The notes below the pieces were generated by a model, which saw only the letters and a program-made list of their open reading frames with translations, ran no database searches and was not told the origin of the DNA. From NCBI GenBank assembly GCA_905250075.1, contig CAJNOP010000527.1, positions 80,581 through 144,580 of the forward strand: DNA of 64,000 bases, in the 5' to 3' direction. Below, in pieces: positions 34,008-45,885 of this stretch (positions are counted from its first letter, which is position 1; every line of letters starts with the position of its first letter). A program made the position numbers and the translations under genes. The stretch is from Rotaria sp. Silwood1 (lineage: Eukaryota > Rotifera > Eurotatoria > Philodinida > Philodinidae).

Positions 34008-37000
34008 TTTGATAAATATGGTTATTTCTTTTTTTACTGATTCGTTAGCTGCAGAAGTTTCATGCCGACGATCAAATACAAAAGTTTGCACAGGTAATCA
34101 ACATGTTTTTATTTTTTGCTTTAATTCTTATATAAAACAGCAAACCATGTGCCTGTTGATTACAAAAAATATTTTACATTCGTCACTTTTGTCTTCTTCA
34201 TCTAGACTCAACCGTTAAAAAAAGGAAGAAAAAAAGTCAACATATGCTCCAGAAGGAGAACACATGGCAAATAAGTGATATTTATAAACTAAACTTAACA
34301 TGTTGATGATATCTATTATTGTATATCGATTCAGGCAACATTGTAGATTATTTTGTTTGAGAATTTTTTATATCATGTTCGAAATAATTATTATTTGTTA
34401 TATACATGTATTTTTACACACTTTCTCAAAACTGATTTAATGGAAGTGAATGAGAAAATGGGTAATACATTTAGAGAACTAAAGAATTCTGCTCGTTTTT
34501 AGTATGTTTATGCTAAGATCGCTCAGAATTAAAAGACATATTCTCTTCAAAAGTTTTCAAGTATTCAAATGACTTCACTTAGTTTTCCTACATTTTCATA
34601 AAATTTATTATACTTTTTTCTCTTGTGCATAAGATCACATTTATTCTAGTTATCTCATACACCCACAAGTTGCTTCAAAAACTTATTCAAACATTGAAGT
34701 GGTTACATACTGAATAATTTGAAAAATTCAAAGTTGGAGACTGTGATTGTGCTCATCTAATTACACTAAGTGTGATGATCAAATTAAAATTAAAATGATA
34801 ACCATGTCTTTCTTGTCGAAAAAAAATGTAAAACATAGTGTACAAAGTTATGGGCTTATATTATGGTATCAACGAGTGTAGATATCCGATCGTGAATCCA
34901 AATGAAACTATTTTTAATTACAACAAACAAATGTCTCGAAGAATGATTAATATAAGTAATAAGTAGCTTTTTTAATGAATTTACATTATGAAATATGTTC
35001 GTCTAATATCAATTGAATGAATAAACAAAGTAAAGCTCTTGACACATTAGAAGACCTCCCTTGAATAAATGCCGCAAAAGACATATTAGAAGACCCCTAA
35101 AAAAAAACCGATATTTTGAAATAGTTTCTGGGATTTATTGACTTTTTTAGTATTCAAATTCATCATTACATCTAAATTTAGTACGAACAATGTTTTGCTT
35201 CCGTCCTTATCAAAAAAGTGTCAAATCCGAGCGAGTCAAATGTTGAGAAGCAGCTAATAGGAAACATCTATCTATTAAAGATTGCGTCTCTTTGTTAAAA
35301 ACATATCGTGGAGTCATTTTAGTACTTCTTTGCAGCTTACTTGGAAAACATTCTTCAGGTTCTATACACGAAATACACTATTCCATGGTCATAGGAACTA
35401 ATGAACACAGTGTATATTTGTGCGTGTAACACATGAAGAGATCTTCGTACAACAATAACAGATTAGGTAAAATGCGACTGTATATTAATTAAAAGACTTC
35501 TTCATCTTTGACTTTCTTCTAGAAAATCAGAAACGTTTGTATCATAAAACAGTCTTTCATAATTGAAGAAAACAACTTCATGTATATACATCGTGGTTTT
35601 ATGTGTGAGAACTTCTTTTGAGTTCGAGAACGCATTTCTTTTCTCAATAAAATCTAAAGGCATTATTTGAAATAGTCACAAAAGAAAACACACAGTGTGT
35701 ATTGAACTGCTGATTTTCTATAAATGGTTTCTTCACAAGATAATCTTATTCATTGAAGTTAGCTTGAGATTACTAACTATGCTACTGGCAGAATCTACTG
35801 TGAATGAATTTCATCTATACTTATCAAATCTCCACATACGCAACTGAATTAGATGAGCTTGATAAAAAAAAATTAATTTTCTTTTTTTTATTTATTTCTT
35901 TATTGCAAAGATAAAATGTTGCTAGTGATAGATCTTAGCCCTGAGAAAAAAGAACACTAGTGGGTATCGTACCAAAATGCTTGGCTACGTTGATTGTATA
36001 GTTCTAAGAACACTTCTTTCCAACAATGGTCTCCCCTTTTTCACAGGATAGTATCTGTCTCTTTTATATTTTACACACGTAAAGTAAGTAAAGAAAACTC
36101 ATTTACTGACGATATATGGGACAAAATTCAAGTGAAACTAGGATTTGTTGGGGCGGAACTGTCAAAAAATATGATTTTTTTTTAGGGACATATTAGAAGA
36201 TCTCTTTTTAAATTATGAACGATAAGACAGAATAGAAGACCCCGAGTCTTCTAATGCATCAATGGCTTTAGTGTAAATATTTCCGTTGCATAGGAACAGT
36301 TATGTATTAGAAGAGAAATATGATTTCCTTTCTTTCACTGCCTTACAAGTTGATTTCAATTCTGATCATTTTTAAAACCTTCGAATCATTTCTTGTGTTT
36401 CTGGTGTGAAGAGGTAAAGATCAGAGATCAAAACGCATGAGAAAACCTTCATTCGACTCGATTCGATTCTTCCTGGTATAGCACAAAAGTATATTGTTAT
36501 TTTCCTACCAAAAAAGACATCATATAAAAAGAAAAAAATTCAGTAGATGCAAAAGAAACAATATGTAGAAATCAATCAGCTATCTCAAGATTATTACAAC
36601 ATCATTATGATACTGTAAATAACCAGCTGTTGAAAAAGTGTTAAACCGATTAAAGAATATTTAAATACCTTCTAAATTGCCATTCTTCTTTTTTTGATAT
36701 CTGTGTAACTTACTTGAGTCAATTATTAGTTTCATATCAAATTATTAAGTCAATTTGATATTTACATCTGAATGTTGGATTTATCATGCTCAATTTTTAC
36801 TGAGTTGAGTTGAACAACTAATATTTAAGGGTATTAGAAAACAATATATTCCAGTATTGATTCTTTCTAGAAGTTTACTAAGTCTCAAAGTATAAGAATC
36901 TCAACTCTCATCTCTTTTTATTGAACATCGATTTAAATACTCAGTTCTATAGTAAAATTCAAAATGACTGGAATACAATTTTTCATCGATCTATCTATGT

Positions 37001-37215
37001 TTAAATATAAATTTACTTGAATAATTATTATATATTTGTTGATAATAAATAAAAAAAAAAAGAAATGTTGACAATATCATTTATATACAACAGATACCAT
37101 AATATAAGAAGAAACACACACATTAAACACCGAGACAATTGTAAAACAGGAAGAAAAAAAAAAGATGTTTTTTATACACATCACTGTGACTTGATGAGAA
37201 TTTTATATTAAAGTG
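34008..37215. other. Intergenic region containing a TA-flanked inverted-repeat element
   Basis: Apart from the element at 35033-36268 I see no gene. Overlapping frames at 34009-34218 and 35994-36185 are short and without domains. The last 200 bases before 37216 are the AT-rich 3' flank of the Sp gene. Confidence 0.5.
35033..36268. mobile_element. Non-autonomous DNA element with TA target duplication (Tc1/mariner-like ends)
   Basis: The two ends match as AAGCYMTTGAYRCATTAG followed by AAGAC, inverted, and TA flanks both sides (35031-35032, 36269-36270). The inverted ends reach about 75-90 bases inward, with CCCTAAAAAAAAA shared near 35095 and, inverted, near 36180. The motif TTAGAAGAC recurs two or three times in each end. 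The 1.24-kb interior shows no transposase that I can recognise. The TA duplication suggests Tc1/mariner or a relative; other TA-targeting families cannot be excluded. Confidence 0.65.
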
Positions 37216-38076
37216 TTAATATTGCACATCAATAATCTCATCATCTTCGCCCTCTTCTTCTTCTTCTTCTTCTTCATGTGATGATATTTCATCACTACTT
37301 GTACTATTAATAATTCCCATAGTTGTTTCCATAAGTTCTATTGGTGGATGATCAATTGTTATTGTTGATGATGATATATCATGAGTTTTTGAATGTTTTG
37401 ATAAATGATCAGAACGCATAAAACGTTTTCCACATTTTGAACAAGCAAAACGTTTTTCACCTGTATGTGTACGTAAATGACGTTGTAATTCATCTGAACG
37501 TGTAAATGCTTTAGAACAAAAAATCCAAGTACAACGAAATGGACGTTCACCAGCATGCCAACGTAAATGTGCTTTTAAATGTGATGTTTTACCATAAATT
37601 TTTTTACATATATGACATATATGTTGACGTTTTGATGTTGATGAATCAGTTAATATGGTTGATGGTTGATTAATACAATTAGGACAACGACAACGTTTAC
37701 ATCGTCGTGTTACATAACCAAATAAACTTGATGAATATTCATTAACACTCCACCATTTATCCGATGATTCTTTACGTAAAGAAACAGGTGTTAATGATGA
37801 TGATGATGAAGAATTTGAACTTGAATTTAATGAATTCGACGAAGAAAATATTGCAGCAAGAGCATGTGGATGAATTGCTGGAGGCAGTGGTGGTGGTGGA
37901 GGTATAAGAGAAAATTGTGCTTGTAGAATTTGTAATGCTTTATAATGAATTATTGCTTCTGTATGTAAACGATCTAATGATGATGATGACCATGATGTCG
38001 ACTGTTTATCAATTTTAATTTCTGTTGTTGATTGAGGATTTAAAGGTATAGGTCGAGCAATATTTGAATTATTCAT
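37216..38076 (-). CDS. Sp-family C2H2 zinc-finger transcription factor
   Basis: An intronless frame of 286 residues from ATG at 38076. Sp factors bind GC/GT boxes in promoters. The Buttonhead box ([11 protein letters not shown], about 124-134) separates Sp from KLF proteins. Three C2H2 fingers follow at 154-232: [54 protein letters not shown]. The DNA-contact residues KSH, REDER-like RDER and RDHR positions look normal for Sp. The N-terminal part is Ser-rich with a proline run (PPPPPLPP), and the C-terminus is acidic (poly-Glu), as in activators. Finger 1 is odd: its cysteines are spaced C-x2-C (CHICKK) where Sp proteins normally have C-x4-C. The finger sequences are closest to Sp5/Sp6-9 types by eye, but the orthologue is not certain. 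Confidence 0.92.
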   Translation of the reverse strand: MNNSNIARPIPLNPQSTTEIKIDKQSTSWSSSSLDRLHTEAIIHYKALQILQAQFSLIPPPPPLPPAIHPHALAAIFSSSNSLNSSSNSSSSSSLTPVSLRKESSDKWWSVNEYSSSLFGYVTRRCKRCRCPNCINQPSTILTDSSTSKRQHICHICKKIYGKTSHLKAHLRWHAGERPFRCTWIFCSKAFTRSDELQRHLRTHTGEKRFACSKCGKRFMRSDHLSKHSKTHDISSSTITIDHPPIELMETTMGIINSTSSDEISSHEEEEEEEEGEDDEIIDVQY

Positions 38077-41000
38077 TGAATTCTTAAATAGAAAACAAAT
38101 GCAATAGTTCTAACTAACAAGAAAATCATATATATATATATACGGAAAAAAAGGATCATGGGTGGGAGAAAGAGATCAAAGGCAGACAATGAGGACTGAA
38201 TATATATATATATATCAACTAATTCAACTTGAATCACAACTGCACGTGTGTATGTTCTTGTCTTGGCTCATTATCCGATGTCGGCGCTCTCTACTGTGAT
38301 AATCTGTCGGCAAGTGGCCAAAGCTGCCACTGCTGTTGCCTTTTTTTTTTTTTGAAGATGACGAGTGGTGTGTTCCGGTTAGTATCAACTTAATTGGACG
38401 AAGGGAAATGCAAAGACTGTTTATGTGTTACCATGTGATGAAATAGCGGTACACATACTCGATAAATGATTAATATGCAAATCGAAGAAAGCTTCAAGCT
38501 ATAACTGACCGTTCATTAGATCAGAAGATAGTCTCGTTGCCTAAGGAAATGGTTTTATTCTTTTCTTTTTTTTTAAATAGTTTGATATATTTCAATGAAT
38601 GACATCAAATAAGAATTTTCGTTTACATACCATGATTAAGTTATGTCCCTGTAAAAGAAATGGATGAGCCAGAATAACCATACTACTCTATCTATAATTT
38701 AATTGAATGTAAAATATACTACAGATATTTTTTCTCTTATTCTCTCTCTCTCGTCTTATTTCTTCAAACTGTGTATCTATCTGTTGACTCTACCTTAGAT
38801 ACTATGCATAAAAAAACAAACGAGATACCATTCACTCTTTTCTTCTCTCCTTTTCTCATCTGTGAATATACCGTTCTTCTTGTTCTTTTTCTCCTCGATG
38901 TTCATTATTCCTTAGGGTGTTATCTCTATTGGTTGTTAGGAATTGTAGAAATAATTATTGACCAATGAAAAATGATATACTTTCGCTTTTGTTTGATTGA
39001 GAGAAAGAGAAGGAGAGAAACGACACAAATGGGGCGGTGTCGATCAAAAGAAAAAAAACTTAATCTCAAACCGATTTTTTTTTTAAAGCTGTTCGGCATA
39101 TTGATTCAAATAATCAGTCATCATGAAGATTATCGTCTTTATACATATACATACATACAAACTAATTCAATCGACAAGTCTCTTTTTTTTTTTTGTTGTC
39201 GAAAAAAGTAATTCGATTTGCTTTTTCTTCATCATACATTGCCGACATAGCGACATATGTATATGTATAATAAGAGTAAACATGAATTTCTTTTTTTCTT
39301 GTTGTTGTTGTTGTTTCTCAAGAGATTTCCGATATGAACATCCTAGTAATTTGTTGTAGTCGCTTAAGCACATTAAAAGAAAGTACCGATATACAAACAC
39401 TACACGTTGGCAATTGTTTTTTTTTCTTCTTCTTCTCTCTTTTAGTTCTAGCATTCGATATATGAGTATGCCATAAAGTCGGTAGCGCTTAGGTCTATAA
39501 TCATCATCATCGAAAAATCAAACGTGTCGTCGATGGGTGGTGTCACTTGCATGTCAAATTTGAAGTGAAATTATTGGCGGTATTAGAAATGATCATCAAA
39601 AGAATCCATTTGACACATGTGTTGTGAATACGGACATAAGCATACACTTAAAAATTAGACCGATCTTCTTCAATGTCAAATTTTATTGCCCGCTTGCACA
39701 TTTCTGTCAATCCTATTATCATCATCATTACCTTTTTACGCGTGCGAAAGAAGAAACAAGTGACCGTCATATCTCACTTTTGCTTCTCTTTTCTTTTTTA
39801 TTCTTTTATGAAAGTCGAATGACTGATTCGACTAACATATGCACGCATGCACATAAAAAGGTGTGAACTATAAATTGGATACGAATGGATTTTTTTTTTG
39901 TTTTTTACTCAAGAGATTTATTTTTTTAAAAGTTTTTTTTTTTTTGTTAAATTTAATAAGACTGATGCGTGCTGTTTTAATATTAACGAGAGAAGTTCAT
40001 TTACTTGATCATCATCACAGTTAGTTTATTCTTTTGTCGGTTAAATCATTATGATCAATGGTTTGATTTGTCAGTTAGCAGGAGGTCTGATATACATCAC
40101 ATGTCTTGTTCTTCTCTCACTTGTCTATCGAACTATTCGTTCATTCTTTTTTTTTTTGTATACATATATATATGTACTCGAACAGGCGGTTCCAATCACG
40201 CCTTTCACTACTTGAGTAAAGAAAGAAGGCCAATCATGACAGGCGGTATAAGATAAAACGAAGGCTAACTATGCATACAAATGGTCGCCCTTTCACTCGA
40301 TTCTTCTGTTGTTTTTCTTTTCGTTATGATCAATAGTGAAGTGAAACGCTTGAAAAATTTAACCCTAAGAATTTATCTATATTGAATGTTTTCAAATAGT
40401 AAACCTCTTGATTCATTGAACTGACAGAAATTCAATCGGATTAGATGTGCAAGTATTTTCATCATGATCTCAATTTCAAAGTGCATCATCTTCTTGTGTT
40501 TCCACTTGATTAACATCGACAGGAACGTCTTACATCCGATTTGAATTTCTTCTTTCTTTTTTTTTTGAGTGTCACCCGACGTTCATCACTTCCAATCATT
40601 CAATCGGATGTACATTCTAATGGACATATAAATATGTACGTTTTATAGATGTAAAAAAAAAACTAGACAGTCTTTTGTCGTTGTGAATGTTTGCAACATC
40701 CATCAATACTCGATATACTTATCATCTTTTTGTCGTTACCTGTCGTATTTCTCTCTTATATTTACAAGCAATGATTAACGACATATGTCTTCCGCCAAAG
40801 GAAAAGATCAAGGAAAGACAATATTCATCAATGAAGTGCTTGTTTAAGATGATGAGTAGGATAAGAAGATTATACAAGCAAAATCAAGTCATCGATCATT
40901 TATCATTGATTTTGAGAGAATACATCAATTTTAGAAGCATTATCACAAAAAGAATTCTTCACTTGTCTATGAAAGACATGTCAATAATGAAAAATATTTT

Positions 41001-42029
41001 CTTTAACTATTATTATTATTTGTTTAAGAAACCGCCCTTCTCATCATGATTGAGTTTGTTAAAAAGTGTGATATCACACACTTATGCTTCTTCTTCTTCT
41101 TGAATGAGTTGTTTCATCTCGAAACATGTTTTATCTTTCAATAACTATATTTGTTGTTAAATGTAAATAAGACTGATATTAAAATCTATGACATCTTCAA
41201 ATTGTTTACATAGAATTTTCAATATTGATAAGAAGAAAATGAGAGAAAAAAAAAAAAGTCAAAAAATTTTTTTTTTTGTTGTTTTCTCATGGGAATGAAT
41301 AATAATTACTTTTTTGTTTTACTACCTGATTGTAACATATGATCGATGTCGAGACAGTGACATTACGTGTGACCCCTTTGATGTTTGACTATAGGTAATG
41401 ATTTTTATTTTGCATGTTCTGTCTTTGAAAATTAATAATAGAAAAATGAATCGGATTTAATATACTAAATAAATTCAATCAGTTGGAATTATTATTGTTT
41501 TGAGTTTTTTTTTTATGAAAATTAATAAAAAACAAAAAAGAAAGCTGTTGTTACAGAACTAAAGATTTTTCATATGTGAAATTTAGATATGTCACACTAT
41601 CAATAATACTTGAATTTATTGATGAATCAACTTATTCATATATAAATACAGAACAAAAATTGTACAATATCCATAGTTAAATTTCAAGTCTTGACATTGA
41701 AAGTTTGATGTTATGCAGTGTTGTAAAACTTACATAGAACTATGATTATTTTTCAACTAAAATGGGAGTAAAGACGCAGAAATAAAAACCATCATCGAAT
41801 GTACTTATCGTACATAGATAAGTAAATCATATCTCAATACTTAATCTATACATAGTTTTTGAAAATTATTGTTTAACTATCGAGAAAATCGATTTTCTCA
41901 ACTTGCTTTTAGCATTCTTCAGTTTTTATTGACTTTTTTTCACAAAATCTTAATAAATAATTTGACGAGCTCTAACAATGACAATAAAAGACATATTTTG
42001 TTCAAATTTCATATTGTCAGCATCTAACA
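38077..42029. other. Long intergenic region, low complexity
   Basis: About 4 kb upstream of the Sp gene. The first 300 bases (around 38240-38340) are richer in CG and may hold its promoter. Beyond that there are T-rich tracts, TA repeats near 40160 and short frames (40687-41049 is the longest) without domains. No supportable gene. Confidence 0.5.
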
Positions 42030-42282
42030 TAGGGATGTACCGAGACTGAACCGAGACTCTCGGTCTCGGTCAATCTCAGCCGAAAAGCTTAAAGAAATAT
42101 AATTTCGCCAGAGACAGAGTAGCACACTTATCTATGATAAAGAAATGATCGAGATTAAGCATAATCGAGACCGGCCCTACTCAATACCAAGGTTGAGGCT
42201 AGCCAAGACTGACCGAGACAAATCGAGATCGAGGCAGACCGAGACGGACCGAGACCGAGCTCTCGGTCTCGGTACATCCCTA
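42030..42282. mobile_element. hAT-type MITE, 253 bp
   Basis: Perfect 17-bp inverted ends, TAGGGATGTACCGAGAC at the left and its complement at the right, flanked by the 8-bp duplication ATCTAACA (42022-42029 and 42283-42290). CCGAGAC/GTCTCGG units recur inside both ends. There is no coding capacity. The intact ends and exact target duplication suggest a fairly recent insertion. The 8-bp duplication and the TAGGG end place it in hAT. Confidence 0.92.
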
Positions 42283-42355
42283 ATCTAACATAAATAATGA
42301 ACATTTATAATAAAAAAAAGATAGTTATTATCAATTATTAGAGATAGTATATTTT

Positions 42356-42861
42356 TCATTCAAATTGTAATTCAGAAGCAATTTCAATAAGAGAAAATCG
42401 TTGATTTGTTATTAATTTTGATTCAATTATTGAATTTTGTTCATTTTCATATTCTAATTGTTTATAATAAATACAAATAAATATAGATGAAATAATTAAA
42501 ATAATAATATATAATATAAATAGACTAGAAATAATTATTATTAATAAATTTAAATTCGAATTTTCATATTTTAATATATGTGTACAAAGTTGATGAACAT
42601 AAGTTTTTGGATGATATAATTTTTGATTAATAGGTATAGAAATAAAATTTTTATAACAATAACAATCATGTGTTTGAATACCATGTATACATTTTGTTGA
42701 TAAATATCGATGATTAAATGGAATAAAATATGATGAAAAATTAAATGAAAATTTCTTTTTAAGATTATCAAAATTTTCACATTGATTTGTTCGAATATTA
42801 AGAAAATGATTACATTTTGGATATATATTATATGATGAATTATTTATTTGAAATAGATATT
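42356..42861 (-). CDS. C-terminal part of a single-pass membrane protein, cut by an assembly gap
   Basis: The frame runs from the gap edge to a stop at 42356-42358 (about 168 residues). It has a Cys-bearing ectodomain (KCNHFLNIRTNQCENFD, KCIHGIQTHDCYCY), then a strong transmembrane helix (LLIIIISSLFILYIIILIIS, continuing SIFICIYY) and a cytoplasmic tail of about 40 residues. The Cys pattern could be an EGF-like or similar disulfide module, but the N-terminal part is lost in the gap. The codons are extremely AT-rich. I do not recognise the family. The hAT MITE sits about 75 bases past its stop. Confidence 0.65.
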
Positions 42862-42961
42862 NNNNNNNNNNNNNNNNNNNNNNNNNNNNNNNNNNNNNNN
42901 NNNNNNNNNNNNNNNNNNNNNNNNNNNNNNNNNNNNNNNNNNNNNNNNNNNNNNNNNNNNN
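42862..42961. other. Assembly gap (100 N)
   Basis: Exactly 100 N. The left side is coding, while the right side carries no continuation of that frame, so upstream exons of the membrane protein gene are hidden or lost here. Confidence 0.99.
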
Positions 42962-44929
42962 CAAAGCCTCAAGCTCAAAGTAAATAGGAGAACGTCTCAG
43001 ATTACATGGGGTAGGTTCATTATAAGTTGTATCCGAATTCGTGCACCTCTCATATTGAAGAACGTCGAAAGATAATGATAAGGAGATGGGTGTGGGTGGG
43101 TTTGAGAATCTTCATTCCAATAGCAGACACTCACATCCACTACCATTTCCAGTTAAACTTCGACTGAAAACTTACGCTCACTATTTTCTTCGAAAATATA
43201 TGTGAGTTCCACCAAAATATATATATAGGTCGAAAGATAGATAGAAAAGCTAGATAGATTTAGCTAACTAAACTTTTCTGTTATTTAACAGAGCAGATGA
43301 TGGTATTTCTAGCTACGATATTATACTTGAAAGTTCTTATTTTGTCTAGTTCAGATGGTGGTCATGTTCAAAATTAGCCATGTATCCGGTATGAAAAGTA
43401 AGAAAATTTGTTGTTGATTATGTAAAAAGACAGCGGAATATTGATTTTAGATGCTGCTGAAACCCTGAACTGTAACGCTTGTTCTTTGTTCGAAAAACGT
43501 TGAGACGCTCTTAAGTTTGAAATTGACATTTGTCAAATAGACTTCTGAATAGATAATAACCAAGCAGGTAATCATTTCTAAAAATACATTTAAACACCCG
43601 AATCACGATTCTTGTGTGGAACTTTTCATATCCATTAGGAAAACACAAAATAAGTTACTTTTATCATAAAAAGATACGTGAAAATACTTTATATTTGTGA
43701 AATACAAAACACATTAAAAAGTCATTTTAACCTGCAATATTTGAAGATGAAAGTAGCTCGTTTTGGTATTCTCTCAATGGACGTTTAAACGCGCTTTTGC
43801 AAATTCTTGTTTACTTGGATATTCTACCAATGCTTAAGTACTGAGGATTAGTATTGTATCATCGATTTACTGATATAAATAAATCATTTTGAAAGCAGAA
43901 AACTTCATTAATCTCAGGATCCTTGGTGGTGGTAATAAAATATAGACAATTCTTATTTTCGAAATGAGTATAAAATATTTACATGTTTCTAGAATTGCAT
44001 GCACATATCGAAACTGGATACTCAGAATCAAAATTTTCAAACGAAATCTTAGAGATAAAAGACTTCTTTATGGTATGAATGTGAATTTTCGCTACTTCGA
44101 CACCTACATCCCTTAAACACCATTCTATAGGTGATAACTTTCTCCACATAATCATATAGAATCTCCTGATTCAAGATGGATCATCGAAACTAGTAGAATC
44201 CTCTCCTCTTAAAACAAACTAACTCATTTAAGTTGTTTTTCGAATTTCGCTATCACCTATTCAATAAGAGACAAGGATTTATTAAGTGATTCATTTAACA
44301 AGGTATTCTACATGTATTAAGCATTTTTAAAACTATTATTCGTCCATTATGTTTATCAAGATAAAAAAATGATTCACAACCAACATAACAAAAGAAAAAA
44401 ATTACATAAGCACACTATTTGATGACACGCAACTTCAGTTATTCTTTGCACTTTTTTGTTTCTACAACTTTCAGATTTTCTAGGAATGATATTCAATAGG
44501 CATAGATCAATCTGCAACCATCTCTATAGTTATTCAAAAATATCATAGTGACCTTAGTTCATAATTTTTGACAAATTTTTTTTATCAAGTTTTAACTATG
44601 ATCTTAAGTCCTGGTTGAGATAGCTTTTTTTCTCGTTGTTCTACAGAGCTACAAGCTCGAATGATCTTATATAATGAGAATTCAAGAAAATGATACATGT
44701 ATAAAACAAAGACTACAGAATATTAACATCATTGAAATCAAAAGACCTATATTGCAACTATCACCAAATTAGAATAAGAACAAAGACAATAGAAATATTA
44801 ATATCTTAGAATTCTCTCTTTATTTCATATAAAAGATGTTATAATTTTTTTAAAAAAAAGACAAAAAAATAAACATTGAATAATTTTGTAATTGTTAATA
44901 ATTCTTTTATTTGTTTTTTTTTTTCATTC
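42962..44929. other. Intergenic region with a telomere-like inverted repeat
   Basis: About 2 kb between the gap and the 3' end of Rab7. It holds the pair at 43082-43150. I see no gene. Confidence 0.5.
43082..43150. repeat. Telomere-like G-rich/C-rich pair close to an assembly gap
   Basis: GGAGATGGGTGTGGGTGGG is followed about 30 bases later by GACACTCACATCCACTACC. It has the same order as the other four pairs. It lies about 120 bases from the 100-N gap. Confidence 0.55.
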
Positions 44930-45885
44930 TTAACATGGACATCCATTTGATGGTGCTGGTCGAGTATTTTCAGGAATTTTAATAGGTGCCGGAAAATCCG
45001 ATGTATGATCAATATCTTTTTCACGTGCTAATGCATTACGTGCAACTGTTTCAAATGCTTTTTCAACATTGATACCTTCTTTAGCTGATGTTTCAAAATA
45101 GGGTACATTTGATTTTTCTAGAAGATAAATCTTAAAAAAGATTTTACATATTTTTTTATTCATACCTGTACACCAACTTTGTGCTTTACGTGTTTGAATC
45201 TAAAAAACAACAAAAATAAAATAAAAAAATAAAATATTTTTCAAACAAACCACACGATTATCAAGATCAACTTTATTACCAATAACCTAAAACATAGATA
45301 TAAATACACAAAAGTTCTCTTTGAAACAACAACAAATCTACATACCACAAATGGAAAATTTTCGGGATCACGTGGTCCAGCTTGCTATTAAGAAAAAAAA
45401 AACATTCAATCAATTTAAATAAATTTCAAAACTTACAATAAGAAATTCATCCCGCCAACTATCCAGTGAATTAAATGAATTGGCCGATGTAACATCATAC
45501 ACAAGTACACAACAATCAGCTCCACGATAAAAAGCAACACCTAAACTTTGAAAACGTTCTTGTCCAGCTGTATCCCATATCTATATAGAAATATGACAAA
45601 AAAAAAATGATCTTATATCTAATATTCATTAAAAACATATACCTGCATTGTTACAAGACGATCATCAATTTGTACTTCTTTAGTTAAAAAATCTGCACCT
45701 ATTGTTGCTTTATATTGATTAGAAAATTTATGTGAAACGAATTGTCCCATTAAACTTGTTTTTCCAACACCACTATCACCTAATTTAATAAAAAAAAAAC
45801 ATACATTTAACTAATTAAATATTATTAATTAATATTATATACCTAAAATGATGACTTTAAGTAAAACTTTCTTTCGTCCGGCCAT
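44930..45885 (-). CDS. rab7: Rab7 small GTPase
   Basis: Seven exons (45843-45885, 45643-45779, 45437-45580, 45346-45384, 45251-45286, 45166-45199, 44930-45117) join to 206 residues, the normal Rab7 length. Rab7 directs late endosome and lysosome traffic and autophagosome fusion. Visible: P-loop GDSGVGKT (15-22), effector region [38 protein letters not shown] and a C-terminal CPC for double geranylgeranylation. The text is near-identical to animal Rab7 over the core (e.g. [20 protein letters not shown]). It starts at the only suitable ATG, at [15 protein letters not shown]. The introns are tiny (48-65 bases). Confidence 0.97.

Noticed and set aside
39123-39454. Overlapping frames on both strands
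   Set aside because: Poly-T and TTG tracts translate into Phe/Cys runs on one strand and Lys/Gln runs on the other; no gene signal.
40687-41049. 120-codon plus-strand frame
   Set aside because: No domain, no splice context and AT-rich codons; likely chance.
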